The notes below the pieces were generated by a model. The model was not told the DNA's origin. It saw only the letters and a program-made list of their open reading frames with translations, and made no database searches. 64,000 nucleotides of DNA, from the NCBI GenBank assembly GCA_032433765.1, contig JAVIAB010000008.1:45941106-46005105 (forward strand). The letters run 5' to 3'. Below, piece after piece: positions 34,055 through 46,218 of this stretch (position 1 is its first letter; each line of letters opens with the position of its first letter). Position numbers and translations under genes: made by a program. Origin of the DNA: Megaustenia siamemsis. Taxonomy: Eukaryota; Mollusca; Gastropoda; Stylommatophora; Ariophantidae.

Positions 34055-34290
34055 GGACATTAATTGGGCATAGATATTTTGTGTTATGGTTTACAGCAAG
34101 CTGCGATTTTTTTAACTTTACAGTCTAACGCATCAAACAGTATTTTTTGGTATCAGGTTGTTCCCTTTCAATCCCTACTCGCTTGGTCAGACACTAGTCT
34201 GTGTCTGGAGGCAGCACATGGAGGTGAAGCAGGATCTTAATCAGTTTTGGTTCACAGATTTTGATGCAAGTAGTCAGCTACGAGTAAATG
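34055..34290 (+). repeat. dispersed repeat S6, copy 2
   Basis: Diverged copy of 14345-14660: ttatggtttacagcaagctg, tatcaggttgttccctttca, tctggaggcagcacatgga and cagttttggttcacagattt are shared in order. Confidence 0.65.
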
Positions 34291-34332
34291 TTCAGATCAT
34301 TCAACAAGTGTTGTTTATTACTTGCCTTGAAG

Positions 34333-34585
34333 AACTATAACAGGTAGGAGAAAAGGAGGCTGACCCAGAGAGACACTGAAAACATTGATCAGAGAGGCTA
34401 AGGCAGCAGGAATCGGCTCCCTCAATTAGATTGAGATGCTTGTACAGAACAGAGACAAATGGCGGGATTTAATAAATGTTTTTGCAAGGATTGAGACTGC
34501 TAGAAAGAAAATTTAGAAAAAGAGAATTAGTATCTCAGTCTATGCCCTATGGGCCGGCCACAGTTTGAAAGGTCAATAGATAGTG
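34333..34585 (+). mobile_element. LINE-A 3' fragment, plus strand
   Basis: Reads as the C-terminal end of LINE-A (degenerate RETLKTLIREAKAAGIGSLN-like), then ctatgccctatgggccggcc and ggtcaatagatag. It is the only LINE-A copy oriented against PITPNM apart from A2 at 15.7 kb. Confidence 0.8.
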
Positions 34586-34687
34586 AGTCAGTTTGTGTAA
34601 AAAGAGAAATTTAAAATTAAGAATGGCAGTGTTTCTTCAGGGATTAAGAAAGAATATAAAATGAGGTCATGTCTGACCAAGACTTAC

Positions 34688-34852
34688 CACTAGTGATACT
34701 GGACACTGTATTCTCTCCCAGGCCACTGGAAGTACTTGTCATGCTAGAGAGGCTATTCTGTCGCTGTAGTAAACGAGGATTTTCTGATAGTGAGCTTTTG
34801 TGTTCTCTTGGCTCTGATGTGAAAAGCTTCAAATGCTTCTGAATTGTCTCAA
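34688..34852 (-). CDS. PITPNM: PITPNM exon 5 (DDHD variable loop)
   Basis: Acceptor catttcatcAG, donor AGTG/gtaagt, 165 bp, phase 1 to 1. It encodes VETIQKHLKLFTSEPREH, then a Ser-rich stretch (NSLSSMTSTSSGLGENTVSS). In this family the segment links the YPLGDG block to the WWG block and is variable, so identity rests on position, phase and correct splicing to both neighbours rather than on conservation. Confidence 0.85.
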
Positions 34853-34987
34853 CTGATGAAATGTTGAAAAAAAAACAATGAGGGATAAAGCTAAATACAT
34901 AACACTGGAGGAATAGTTTCATTCATAGATAGCTGCAGACATTAAAGAGTTCAATTGTTTGAGCATTTGACCAACTTGCAGCATGAG

Positions 34988-35782
34988 AATCATCATCATC
35001 AAGTACCATGTCTGCTGGCGTAGGTGATCATGTCTCTCCCCAATGCTTGATCTTGACAATTATTTATCATTTCTGTTGTTGACCTTCTGCCAAGCCATTC
35101 TCTTAAGTTGTCTAGAATCTTTTCTCTTTGCTTCCCTCTATCACTTCGTCCCTCAATTTTGGCAGTTGTCAAATTGTATTTATTATTTTTATATTCCAGC
35201 TGTTTCCTTCTCATTACATGATCAAAATATAAAGATTGTTTCTTACCAATATTGGCTATTAGCTCTGTTTTTGTTTTGGCCTCTTTCAAAATTTTTTCAT
35301 TACTCTTCTTAGCTTGCCGTGGTATTCTCAACATTCTTCTGTAAAACCACAATTCTACAACCTCAAGTGATTTTTTTGTCTGTTGTCATATTTTCCATGA
35401 TTCACATCCAAATGACTGATTCAACATAACATTTAACACTTTTTCTTGTTTTCATTGTCAAAAATGGATTGCACAGACCCTCCTCATATTTTGGAAAGCT
35501 GTTTTAGTCTGAACTATTCTGCAGCTCACCTCTGTTGTACATCTACTATCTGAGGTTAACATTGTTCCCAGATATTTAAATTCATTTACCTGTTTTAATT
35601 ATTGTTCCACTTGTCGTTATTGTGCATTGTGGTGATGTCTTTTTTCTTTGTTGCTACCATCACGTCTGTCTTTTTGCTAATGAATCCTTTATTTTTGTTT
35701 TCCTTCACTGTAATGTCTAACATTTCGCGCAGCTCATTTTCACTCTTAGCACATGATACTGTATTATCAGCAAACCTGAGGG
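34988..35782 (-). mobile_element. LINE-D fragment with RT FADN motif
   Basis: It includes FADNTVSCAKSENELREML (RT motif, usual FADD changed) and MWFYRRMLRIPRQAKKSN, with a (GAT)n tail. Flanks share gcatgag (34981-34987 and 35783-35789), a plausible short TSD. Confidence 0.8.
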
Positions 35783-35946
35783 GCATGAGGATAGTATATG
35801 GAAATATCAGATCACAATGTGAAAGGATGAGCCAGGAAAAGGTGGGTACAAGGAACCAGAGAGTCGCTAAATAGATTCAATATGATAGCAGTTTAACTAC
35901 ACATCTAGCAATATTTGGAAACTGCATATCAACACATTAGTTGGAC

Positions 35947-36140
<194 letters not shown>

Positions 36141-36152
36141 GCCAGCACTTAC

Positions 36153-36317
36153 CAACATGGACTGGTTCTCCATCTCCAAGAGGAAACTTAGAATATCTGC
36201 AGACACTGACAGGGGCAACATAGGAAAACCCCTCATGCAACAGTGGCTCCAGTCTCACAGCTGTTGGGTCATTGGAGTGGAACAGGTTATAAACTTGATG
36301 ACAAGCTGGCCTCAACA
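36153..36317 (-). CDS. PITPNM: PITPNM exon 4 (DDHD middle)
   Basis: Acceptor cttcccgcAG, donor GTTG/gtaagt, 165 bp, phase 1 in and 1 out. It encodes [20 protein letters not shown], then [11 protein letters not shown] and [15 protein letters not shown]. The block RPACxQVYNLFHxxDP is one of the most conserved parts of PITPNM and DDHD proteins. The donor lies only about 12 bases from a pure GAAA tetranucleotide array (CTTT on the coding strand). Confidence 0.95.
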
Positions 36318-36394
36318 CTGCGGGAAGGGAGACAGTGGTTTAGCTTTACACATCAATTAACATAAGTACATTTTATTACATGATGAATTCATCA

Positions 36395-36765
36395 AAATGA
36401 GTGATGGAAAATGAGACAGAAACAAATAAAATTACAGAAATGGCAAAACGTATTTTTAACAATATGAAAGATATAAATGAAAATAACACCAGAAATAAAA
36501 TTGAGAATAGCAAACTCAACTATTTTATGTGGTACAGAAACATGGACACTCAATGAGAAAACAGAGAAATTAAATGTAAGCATGAAATGTATATTTATAG
36601 AAGAATGGTAAGAATTAGGTAGACTTAGTAGAAAGCAAATAATACAGTTTTGAAACTGCTTATAATAAAAAAGAACTATCGAACACAATTTGAACAAGAT
36701 AGATAACATTTTTAGACAATGTAAAAAGACAAAGTAATACAAAAAAAAAGAAAACTATCTATGAC
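36395..36765 (+). mobile_element. diverged LINE-B fragment, plus strand
   Basis: It lines up with LINE-B C-terminal coding: atgaaagatataaatgaaaa, aataacaccagaaataaaat, gtacagaaacatggacactc. Many indels. Confidence 0.6.
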
Positions 36766-36989
36766 GTTATCCCACTACTAGGATATGCTGAGGAGACATA
36801 CAGGATTGGAGAATAAAGTTTGCTTGTTCTGAGCATTCACTAAGAGGTGACAGTCTATGTTTTCATTACAATCCTCGACAGAGAATTTTTTTTACCCTAC
36901 CCGTATTTGAACCTGCATTCTCTTTGTTTCAAGCATGGCAATTTATCAATTCAGCCACCTAAATAACCTACTGAGTCATCTTGGAGGGA

Positions 36990-37500
36990 AAAATATAAAG
37001 TAAATATATAAGGTAAATATATAAGGTAAATATATATAAGGTAAATATATAAGGTAAATATATATAAGATAAATATATAAGGTAAATATATATAAGATAA
37101 ATATATAAGGTAAATATATATATAAGATAAATATATAAGGTAAATATATAAGATAAATATATAAGGTAAATATATATAAGATAAATATATAAGGTAAATA
37201 TATATAAGATAAATATATAAGGTAAATATATATAAGATAAATATATAAGGTAAATATATATAAGATAAATATATAAGGTAAATATATATATATAAGGTAA
37301 ATATATATAAAACAGCGCCATATATTTTAGAGCAGTGATCTCTGCAATATGTGCTACTTTGGCATGCAAGGTTTCTGTTTTTGAGATTGTGGTTCTGCCC
37401 TATGAGCCGTCTTCGGCTCGAAAGGACAATAGATAGATAGAAATATATATAAGGTAAATATATATATATATATATAAGGTAAATATATATAAAGAAATAA
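36990..37500 (+). repeat. ATATATAAGGTAAAT-type array with nested partial SINE S2
   Basis: Irregular 13-21 bp units of aaggtaaatatatat. It is interrupted at about 37307-37440 by an S2 3' part (cagcgccatatattttagag; cggctcgaaaggacaatag). Spurious Tyr/Ile/Leu-rich frames run through it. Confidence 0.9.
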
Positions 37501-37630
37501 ATGAATCAGAGGCAGACAAAGATTTAAGTGGATCAATAACACAAAAAGGTGAACAGAAGAACCTATAACAGTGTACACCATCAAGGAAAGAGACAGGATG
37601 AAATGGTGCTCCATGGTATGCAACCTTCAA
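37500..37630 (+). mobile_element. LINE-B 3'-end fragment
   Basis: Contains agaggcagacaaagattt, accatcaaggaaagagacag and gaaatggtgctccatggtat, matching the LINE-B 3' end (plus orientation). Confidence 0.65.
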
Positions 37631-38440
37631 TGCAAACCATTGTGTCAATATTACATAAATGTCATGTAAAATACCACCACATTGTGACACTCATAATGGA
37701 ATGAAAAAGATTTAGATGTGCATGAATTTTGAAAAGAAGAAAAGAGCACAATAAGAACTCTTAGTTGATAGGAGTGAAGAAAAGGTGATCTTCAATATTC
37801 TTTTAAACTAATTGTATCTTATGGATGGAGTTCATGGACAACAGTTAAATATATAAACAGTTCAAGCATGTGCCAAGATCACTTACTGGTGCAACAGAAT
37901 ATGTCAACTGTGCTCAGATCATAGTATGTGAGAATTAGAATGTTAATAAGCATTAACCAAGTAGAATAATAATGGTACTGTATACATGAACAAACACATT
38001 TTACATATTTTACAAATAAGTATTAATAAAAAAACAACTTGAAAAATTAATAAACATACAGGAATAAAAAAATATATATATAAAAAACAAACAGGCTGGG
38101 GGTGAAGTTCTTCTTCAAGCCACTGTTGTTTCTCATTGAGACTTTAGTTAATTTGTTCATATGTGGCTACCCGGTATTACAAAATACACATACTTCTTCT
38201 GTTATACATTCAAAGTCATTAGATAAAGGCGCTGCATATTACAATTTAAAAACTTTTGTGGTTAAAAATTGAATATTACATCCACCATTACTATCAAATT
38301 TGCCTTTATTTGATCTTTTGTTGTATGATCATTAACTACTTAGTAGTATCATTCCCACATAAATATCAACGTGAGCTAAAAAAGGAGTATGTTTTGTGTT
38401 CAGTGTCACAAATTAGAACCACTTCCATAAAATATGAATT
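37631..38440. other. intron 3 sequence, no feature seen
   Basis: AT-rich. A short stretch near 38250-38440 resembles 55440-55870 (cataaatat, aaaaccacttccataaaata), suggesting another dispersed repeat, but no family is recognised. Confidence 0.4.
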
Positions 38441-38447
38441 TTAAGAA

Positions 38448-39256
38448 TGAGAGGAATGTGCCAGGCTCAGAGTATCTTCATACATAAATGTACCAGGCTA
38501 AGAGCATCTTCATACATAAATGTACCAAGCTCAGAGCATCTTCATACATAAATGTACCAGGCTCAGAGTATCTTCATACATAAATGTGCCAGGCTCAGAG
38601 CATCTTCATACATAAATGTACCAGGCTCATAGCATCTTCATACATAAATGTACCAGGCTCAGAGCATTTTCATACATAAATGTGCCAGGCTCAGAGCATC
38701 TTCATACATAAATGTACCAGGCTCAGAGCATCTTCATACATAAATGTACCAGGCTCAGAGCATCTTCATACATAAATGTACCAGGCTCAGAGCATCTTTC
38801 TACATAAATGTACCAGGCTCAGAGCATCTTTCTACATAAATGTACCAGGCTCAGAGCATCTTCATACATAAATGTACCAGGCTCAGAGTATCTTCATACA
38901 TAAATGTACCAGGCTCAGAGTATCTTCATACATAAATGTACCAGGCTCAGAGCATCTTCCTACATAAATGTACCAGGCTCAGAGCATCTTCATACATACA
39001 TGTACCAGGCTCAGAGTATCTTCATACATAAATATACCAGGCTCAGAGTATCTTCCTACATAAATGTACCAGGCTCAGAGCATCTTCATACACAAATGCA
39101 CCAGGCTCAGAGCATCTTCATACATAAATGTACCAGGCTCAGAGTATCTTCCTACATAAATGTACCAGGCTCAGAGCATCTTCATACATAAATGTACCAG
39201 GCTCAGAGTATCTTCCTACATAAATGTACCAGGCTCAGAGCATCTTCATACATAGA
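38448..39256 (+). repeat. 32-bp minisatellite, about 25 copies
   Basis: Contiguous units of agagcatcttcatacataaa plus tgtaccaggctc, with 1-3 base variants. No spacers, so not a CRISPR array. Confidence 0.97.
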
Positions 39257-39370
39257 CGCTGCTAAATTTCAAAGATTAGAACTAAACTACCACTTTGAGG
39301 TGAAAACAAATAGCTGTTGGGCTGTCCATTATTTGATGTGTTTTCTGTTGTCATTTATGGATTATTTCAA

Positions 39371-39490
39371 ATTGAGTTATTGAATTATTTGCGGGTCATC
39401 ATTATTGCACTCCGAACATGACCATAGGTGCTCAGATCCACTCCTCAGCAGGTCCCACAATGTCCAGTGACTGATGATTCCAATTCTTTG
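39371..39490 (+). repeat. dispersed repeat S7, copy 2
   Basis: ttgagttattgaattatttg, cgggtcatcattattgcact and ggtgctcagatccactcctc match 24950-25080. Confidence 0.7.
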
Positions 39491-39793
39491 TTGATTGATA
39501 AGTCTTTTTACACACCCACTAAGTTTCTCGTTTCTGGCTGTGCCCATCTTAATTGAAGGAGTGATATGGACTCAAGGTTGTCAAAGTCCAGTGCCTTTCA
39601 CTAGTATTTCAATTTCAAATATTGTTAGCTGATGTACAATTTATGTTTGTTTCTCAAATTGGATGTCCTAGTAATAAATGCACATTGGACGCCCAGTAAT
39701 AAATATCTACTGATTTGTTCTTATTATTATAATAATAATAAGAGGGTTTCTTTATCAGGAGATAAATCAATATTGTTGTCATACACGAACAAG

Positions 39794-40296
39794 AAAAGCA
39801 GCTCTTCAAAAAAAATGAGGAAGATACTATGCAATCCATTTTTGACAATAGAAACAAGAAAAAGAGTTCTTAAATGTTACGTAGAGCCAGTCTTAACATA
39901 TGGATGTGAATCATGGGCAATAGGACAACAGATAAGAAAATCACTGGAGTCTGTAGAAATGTGGTTTTACAGAATAATGTTGAGAGTACCATAGACAGCT
40001 AAGAAGAGTAATGAAGATGTTCTGAGAGAGGTCAAAGCAAAAAGAGAGCTAATTTCCAATATTAGGAAGAAACAATCATCATTTTTTGGCCATGTAATGA
40101 GAAGAGAACAACTGGAATATATTGTAACAACTGGAAAAATTGAGGGACAAAGAGATAGAGGGAAGCAAAGAGAAAAAATAACAGATGGCTTAAGAGAATG
40201 GCTTGGCAGAAGGTCAACAACAAATAGCTGTCGAGATCGAAAGTTGTGGAGAGACATGATCACCTATGCCAGCAGGCCCATTATTTGATGATGATG
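39794..40296 (+). mobile_element. LINE-D copy with 11-bp TSD, plus strand
   Basis: Frame: KMRKILCNPFLTIETRKRVL, EPVLTYGCESWAIGQQIR, MWFYRIMLRVP, then past a stop AKKSNEDVLREVKAKRELIS. The 3' end is ccagcaggcccattatttga with (tga)n. Perfect TSD acacgaacaag at 39783-39793 and 40297-40307. Confidence 0.92.
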
Positions 40297-40433
40297 ACAC
40301 GAACAAGTGAAGTCAAGTTATAATTTTACAGACAAAAATATGGAGAATGCACTGCCAATTGTGAAACACTTAGTGCTTTTTCTTTTATAACATTGGCTTC
40401 ATCATGCATAAAGATGCTGATGGTGTTAACAAT

Positions 40434-40660
40434 CATCATCATTGTCATCATCATCATTAAGAACCATACCTGCTGGAGTAGGCAATCATGTCTCTCCACA
40501 GCTATCTATTCCTACAACTGCTTAAAACTTTTGTTGTTGACTACCCATGAAAATAAGTCACTTAAATTATCTGGTACCTCTTCTCTTTGTTTCCATCTAA
40601 CTCTTACTCCCTACATTTTTTTCTGTTGTCACAACACATTCTAGTTGAACTTAGACCGTT
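40434..40660 (-). mobile_element. LINE-D-like 3' fragment
   Basis: (cat)n, then aagaaccatacctgctggag and taggcaatcatgtctctcca, as at other LINE-D 3' ends on the minus strand; diverged beyond. Confidence 0.65.
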
Positions 40661-41557
40661 ACTTGATTGATGTTTCTACAATTATTTCCACTAAAACCTT
40701 GCAGTTCTCTATTTAAATCTCTCTTCGGACTTTTTGAGCAAAATGTACGAACAAACCATGGTTTTTAAATTAATTTTTTTGCTGTTATTTCACATTAAAA
40801 AAAAAATTTTTTTAACGGTCTGGCAGCAGCATATAAACTAGTAGCGAATGTGTTAAGTGTGAATAACAAAGAAGACTTCTGATTTCTTTAGTAGTTGTTG
40901 AGTGAATGCCAGGGAAAAAAAATGTTTCTATAGCATTTATTGATAGCTGTATGGATTGTGTAATTGTGTATAGCTTTTTCTGTCTATCGATATGGCCAAA
41001 TAATTTAATTAATTCTTTCTTTATGTGCTCAATTGTGAGTGGGGAATTCCAATTTTCTTTGATTTGTTCACATTTAATTTTGTCTCTTAAGTTGAGTAAT
41101 CATTTAGCAGGTAGCTCAGACTCCTAAGAGGGTTACTACTTGGTTATGACAACATTCACAAACTTTAGAAAAAAATAATATTTATTTTGAACTTATCACG
41201 TTTAGATAAAGTGTTGTGACAATGGTTTAAAAGATCCGTGTTGGTCATAAAACAAACACCAAATCTGGGAGACAAAGCTCTCACTATTAGGTCAGTAGAT
41301 GAATGCAGCATCTACTTTACCATTGCATCTTCAATGTTCAAAGTATCTGCTTAAATTCCCATATGAAGAGATCAGGTCTTACAACACAGACCATGTGAAT
41401 TCTGGGATATATGAGACTGAATGCTTAGCCCTAATGGACAAGGATGATTAGTCCTATATTCAAGATGAGCATACAGTTGACTAATTAAAAGTTTATACAT
41501 GAAAAGAGCAGGCTGTATGCTGCAGCTAGGGCAATAAAATTTGAAAATATGAACATT

Positions 41558-41940
41558 TCTCTATTTATCTATCTATTGGCCTTTCGAGCCATAGCCGGCC
41601 CATAGGGCATAGACCAAGATACTCCTTCATTGAATTTTTGTTCTAGCAGTTTTCAATTCTTTTAAAGATATTTTATCAAATCTCGCCATTAGTCTCCGTT
41701 CTGTGCAAGAAGCTCTATCTCATTGAGGGAGCCGATTCCTGCTGCTCTTGCCTCTCTCATCAATGTTCTTCTCAGTGTCTCTCTGGATCTTCCTCTTTTT
41801 CTCTTACCTGTTGTTTCCCACATGAGGGCTAGCTTTGCTATTCGGTTATTCTCTCTTCTCATCACATGTCCAACATATGACCATCGTCTTTTCTTTATTA
41901 CTGAAGATATTAGTGGTTGATTGGCGATTTCTCTAATTTC
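41558..41940 (-). mobile_element. LINE-A 3' fragment
   Basis: Plus-strand left end: tctatctattggcctttcga and gccatagccggcccataggg. The element frame on the minus strand reaches IANQPLISSVIKKRRWSYVG. An 8-bp direct repeat, tgaacatt, is at 41550-41557 and 41941-41948. Confidence 0.88.
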
Positions 41941-42114
41941 TGAACATTCCTACCAACATTAAAATGATTTTGCTAAACTTTCTAAAATTACCAACAAATC
42001 CTAGTTAGTGCTAAAGAGCTTGTGCAGTTAGGCAATCAAAGAGACAACAACAATCAGTGCTAGAGAGTTTGTGCAACCAAAAAGATAACAATCTAATAGT
42101 TAGTACAGGTTATA

Positions 42115-42375
42115 AAGTAAAAAAAGTAAAGTACCCCCATCATGCCAAGTGGCATATAGGGAATCTGGTGCTAGGGACCATAAATTTTACAGACCTTCGG
42201 CACATGATTTTTGTGGTAATGTGGTCGGTATTATGCCCGTGCCGCTTTACTTTCCCAGAAAAAAATCCGGTACCCATTAAAGGCTGGGTGAACCAAAAGC
42301 CGTCGGTTGGGATCAAACCCTTCCTCTTGTCCTTTGTAGTCCAGTTCACTAACCACTAAGCTATCGCGGCTCCCA
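42115..42375 (-). mobile_element. SINE S1 copy
   Basis: Complete in reverse: element head gggagccgcgatagcttagt, B-box region ggtttgatcccaaccgacgg, body with aaaaatcatgtgccgaaggt. The flanks tacaggttataa and tacatgttataa are a TSD with one mismatch. Confidence 0.88.
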
Positions 42376-42521
42376 GTACATGTTATAAGCTGTACGTTAA
42401 AGTTTTGCAGATACATAATGAGATTGGATATATTAATTTTTCAACTCAAAATGTTTTGAACATGATACAAACATAAAATGAACAGATTACAAATTTGAAT
42501 GATATGTTCAATTAAAAAAAA

Positions 42522-42800
42522 GTAAAGTAAAGATTCTCTCCACACCTTGCTAGATGTATGAGCTAAATGGTGTTAGTGACCACATTTTTTCTATGGCCAC
42601 TGCACATTTTTGGGTAACGTGGTCGGTAATACACCAGGCCGCCTTTACTTCCCAGAAAATTACCTGTTTTTAGAGGCTGGATGAACCCCAGAACCTTATA
42701 GGTCAAAAAAAAAAAAAATCTGCCACTTCTGGGGATTGAACCTGAGCCTTTCTGATCAGGAAGTGAGCACACTAACCACTGAGCCATAAGTTCAATAGTC
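42522..42800 (-). mobile_element. S1/S5-type SINE, diverged subfamily
   Basis: On the element strand the head has ctcagtggttagtgtgctca and B box ggttcaatccccagaag. The body is related to S1 but differs throughout (agaaaaaatgtggtcactaa). Confidence 0.75.
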
Positions 42801-42962
42801 AATAAATAAAACATAGTAACACCAAATCAGTTGGCCCCACATGCCTATTACTATTCTATATGGTTTTTAATTATTGCTAGATCTTACTTTACAGCACACA
42901 GGGCAAAACCATAGGTGTTTAGGCAGCTTCAACAGATGATAACTTGAGTGCACGCTGATGAT

Positions 42963-43195
42963 TTGGTTAGTGAACTGGACTACAAAGGACAAGAGGTAGG
43001 GTTCGATCCCAACCGACGGCTTCCGGGTTGACCCAGCCTTTAATGGGTACCGGATTTTTTTTCTGGGAATGTAAAGCGGCACGATACCAACCACATTACC
43101 CCAAAAATCATGTGCTGAAGGTCTGTAAAATTTATGGTCATTAACACCATATTCACTATATGCCACGTGGCATGACGGGAGTACTTTACTCTTTT
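42963..43195 (+). mobile_element. SINE S1, 5'-truncated copy
   Basis: It begins inside the tRNA-like head at ggttagtgaactggactaca and runs through the body to ggcatgacgggagtacttta and T-rich end. Confidence 0.88.
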
Positions 43196-43429
43196 TTTTA
43201 CACCGATGGTTCCACTAAAAAATTGCCAATAAATGCAATGATAATGGCATCATATACAAAAAAGGCCTGAGAAAATTACATTGATGTACAAATCAACAAT
43301 CTTTCTGTACTACAATAATAGTACTCTACACAAAAAGACCTGAGAGATCACAAAATCACAGCTGTTTGTTCATCTGAAAGTGGCATTTTAATTACAATCA
43401 TGAAATTGATCATATTGTAGAACAGTTGC

Positions 43430-44860
43430 ATTAATTATCCATGAAAGCAAGATCAAGCTTAAAACTATCATGGCAAGATTCCACGGAATACTAGAAGATG
43501 AAATCTGCATAGTCCTGGCTGGTTTTTGGATAAGCAGAGGAACAAGAGATCATCTATTTAATATGAGAAACACAACTGTAATCTGTTCTTGTGAGGATGA
43601 CAGCCTTACCGTGAGACTCGCATTGGGGCAACCCTAATTGGAGAAACTGTAGAATCTAGTGGTGTTAAAATAAGTCATGCCGAGATTGGGTGACGAAAAA
43701 CACTACAAGCCCTATGTGTGCATATCAAAATGCTTAATAAAGACCAAAAAGCAGCTGTGCATGTTGAAAAAGAGGCAAAAACAAAAACATAATGAGAAAT
43801 ATCAGAGAAGTGGATAGTAAAAAAACGATTTGATGTTCTAATAACTGGAGGTCACACACTACCAAAAATATGAAACGCTGATAATATAACATTAATAAGC
43901 ACTGCACTAAGAAGTATTTAGAAAGTAATAACATCAGTTTAGTGTAATAGTGAACAACATCTCTACCTTATGGCAACAACATTTTTACAACAGATAAAGC
44001 TGACATCAAACTGATATATGTTTTAATAATAACAAAATCTGAAAGAGCACAGAGATTTTAATACCTTGGCTCATTGCTAAAAAAATGTTGGAAAGACAAC
44101 CAAGGAGATCTAAAGAAGGCTGAACCCAGCTATAAATAAATTACAACAACTGCACAACACATGACAAGAACTGATATTGCAACAGAACTTCAGTTTTTAC
44201 AAGTGTGTATCTTTCCCCACAGCAAAATATATGGCTGTGAAATATGGACTATCGAGAGATCTACAGCAAAATATACAGTTGTGAAATGTGGACTATCAAC
44301 AGATCTACAGCAAAATATATGGCTGTGAAATGTGGACTATCGACAGATCTACAGCAAAATATATGGCTGTGAAATGTGGACTATCGACAGATCTACAGCA
44401 AAATATATGGCTGTGAAATGTGGACTATCAACAGATCTACAGCAAAATATATGGCTGTGAAATGTGGACTATCAACAGATCTACAGCAAAATATATGGCT
44501 GTGAAATGTGGGCTATCGACAGATCTATAGCAAAATACATCAATGCCTTTGAATGCAAGGAAAGAAAAAACAAAAACATGTGTACTTTGCAAGAACTTAA
44601 AATTCCAGAAAACTAGTTGATATAGAACTTAAAAAATAGGAAAATAAAATATTATGGTCATGTAAAACAACATAATGGTCTAGAAAAGATAATTATAGAG
44701 GGCATAGTTCAAATAATTGAGAGAGAGGGAGATCTAGAAGAAGTTGGGAGCCCGATATCATGGATAAGCTGTGTCTGACTGTTGCAGAAGCTGGACATCT
44801 CATGAAGGACATAAAAACACTTTAAAGTAGATGTCATGGGAACCAAATTCCAACAGGAAC
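43430..44860 (+). mobile_element. degenerate LINE-E, plus strand
   Basis: Reading across frames: AGFWISRGTRDHLFNMR (RT motif AGFRxGRGTRD) near 43520, RFYLGSLL-like YLGS near 44060, then KIYGCEIWTI near 44225 and KRKIKYYGHVKQHNGLEK near 44640. Many stops. Part of it has been amplified as the 44-bp array. Confidence 0.6.
44222..44530 (+). repeat. 44-bp minisatellite made from LINE-E coding sequence
   Basis: Seven units of agatctacagcaaaatatat plus ggctgtgaaatgtggactat and caac; period 44 (44301, 44345). The unit includes the LINE motif coding for KIYGCEMWTI. Confidence 0.92.
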
Positions 44861-44861
44861 A

Positions 44862-45085
44862 ATGTAGATGATCATATATTATATGAGAACAATGTAGATG
44901 ATAATATATTATGTGAGAACAACGTGATGATCATATAATATTTGAGAACAATGTGATGATGAACATATATTATATGAGAAAATTGTAGATAATTATATAT
45001 TGTATGAGAACAATGTAGATGATGATCATATATTATATGAGAAAAATGTAGATAATGATCATATATTATGAGAACAATGAGATGA
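44862..45085 (+). repeat. ~30-bp AT-rich array, left part
   Basis: Units of gagaacaatgtagatgatca and tatattatat. It continues at 45925-46150 on the other side of a LINE fragment. Confidence 0.9.
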
Positions 45086-45924
45086 CTTCTTCTTTCCTTC
45101 CTCATTTACATTTCAGTGTTGAGGGGAAATATAATCATGGTCTTTTGCTCTCCTGTTCACGTCTGCTGCTGTTATGTTTCCTAGTGCTTCTAATATTCCG
45201 TCAATCCATCTTTTTTGTGGTTGTCCCTTGGGCCTGGTGTTCTCACAACATTTATTGAGGGCTTGTTGTGTTGTGTTTTGATCACTCTGCCTTGTCACGT
45301 GGACAAACCATTTCATCTGTTGTTTCTTTATATTTTCTATGGCAGCTGTTATTCCTTGCTTTTTTTTTGCAGGTCTTCCAGTTCTTCATTTCTGATCTTA
45401 TCTCTCATGCTGTTACTGTCATTCGTCTAACACATTTCATCTCTGTAGAGGTTATTTTACTTATTGTTCTTGCACCTATGGTCCAGGACTGGTATTGGTA
45501 GCACAATGTAGGGATGAAGATTGTATTGTAGAGTGCCCATTTTGCCTGCAGAGTTATTTCCTTGTTGGACAATAGTGGTGATAGCTGTCCAATGATTTGA
45601 GAAGCTTTGTTGTCTATTTTTGCAGTTTATGAATTGTCATTTGTCACTAGTCTTCCTAGGTACTCTTCCTAGGTATTCCTTTACTTGTTTTGGTTGCCTG
45701 CCTTCTATAGTTATGTTGATGTTCTGTTTATCTTTTGTGTAAATTCATGACTTCTGTTTTGTTGATGTTGATTTTAATGTTGTAATTTGTGCATGTGGTG
45801 TTGAGTCTGTATAGGTGTTCGTGTAGGTCTTCTATTTTTCCATATATTAGTGCCTGATTGTCTGCAAATTAAAGCTCATTGATCTCCTCTGTCTCTGATG
45901 GGTTGGCTAACTTGCATATAATGT
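45086..45924 (-). mobile_element. LINE fragment splitting the AT-rich array
   Basis: The minus strand reads MKWFVHVTRQSDQNTTQQAL, then RPKGQPQKRWIDGILEAL and AADVNRRAKDH, a post-RT C-terminal region different from LINE A-D. Further upstream element sequence reaches about 45900 with stops. Array units on both sides show the insertion site. Confidence 0.75.
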
Positions 45925-46150
45925 GACAACGATTGTATATTATATGAGAACAATGTGATGATGGTAATATATTATATGAGAACAATGTGACGATGATTAT
46001 ATATTATATGAGAACAATGTGATGATAATAATATATTATATGAGAACAATGTGACGATGATTATATATTATATGAGAACAATGTGATGATGATAATATAT
46101 TATATGAGAACAATGTGACGATGATTATATATTATATGAGAACAATGTTA
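45925..46150 (+). repeat. ~30-bp AT-rich array, right part
   Basis: Units of gagaacaatgtgatgatgat and aatatattatat. It ends about 70 bases past the exon 3 donor region. Confidence 0.9.
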
Positions 46151-46218
46151 GAATAATGATGCTTATTTTCACAGCAACCGCACATGACGAGTGTAACAAT
46201 AATCAATTGAATACTTAC

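Noticed and set aside
36968..37623. Tyr/Ile/Leu-rich minus-strand frames
   Set aside because: They are translations of the AT-rich tandem array and the S2 fragment.
38448..39256. Regular 32-bp repeats, CRISPR-like at first glance
   Set aside because: Units are directly adjacent with no unique spacers, and the setting is an animal intron.
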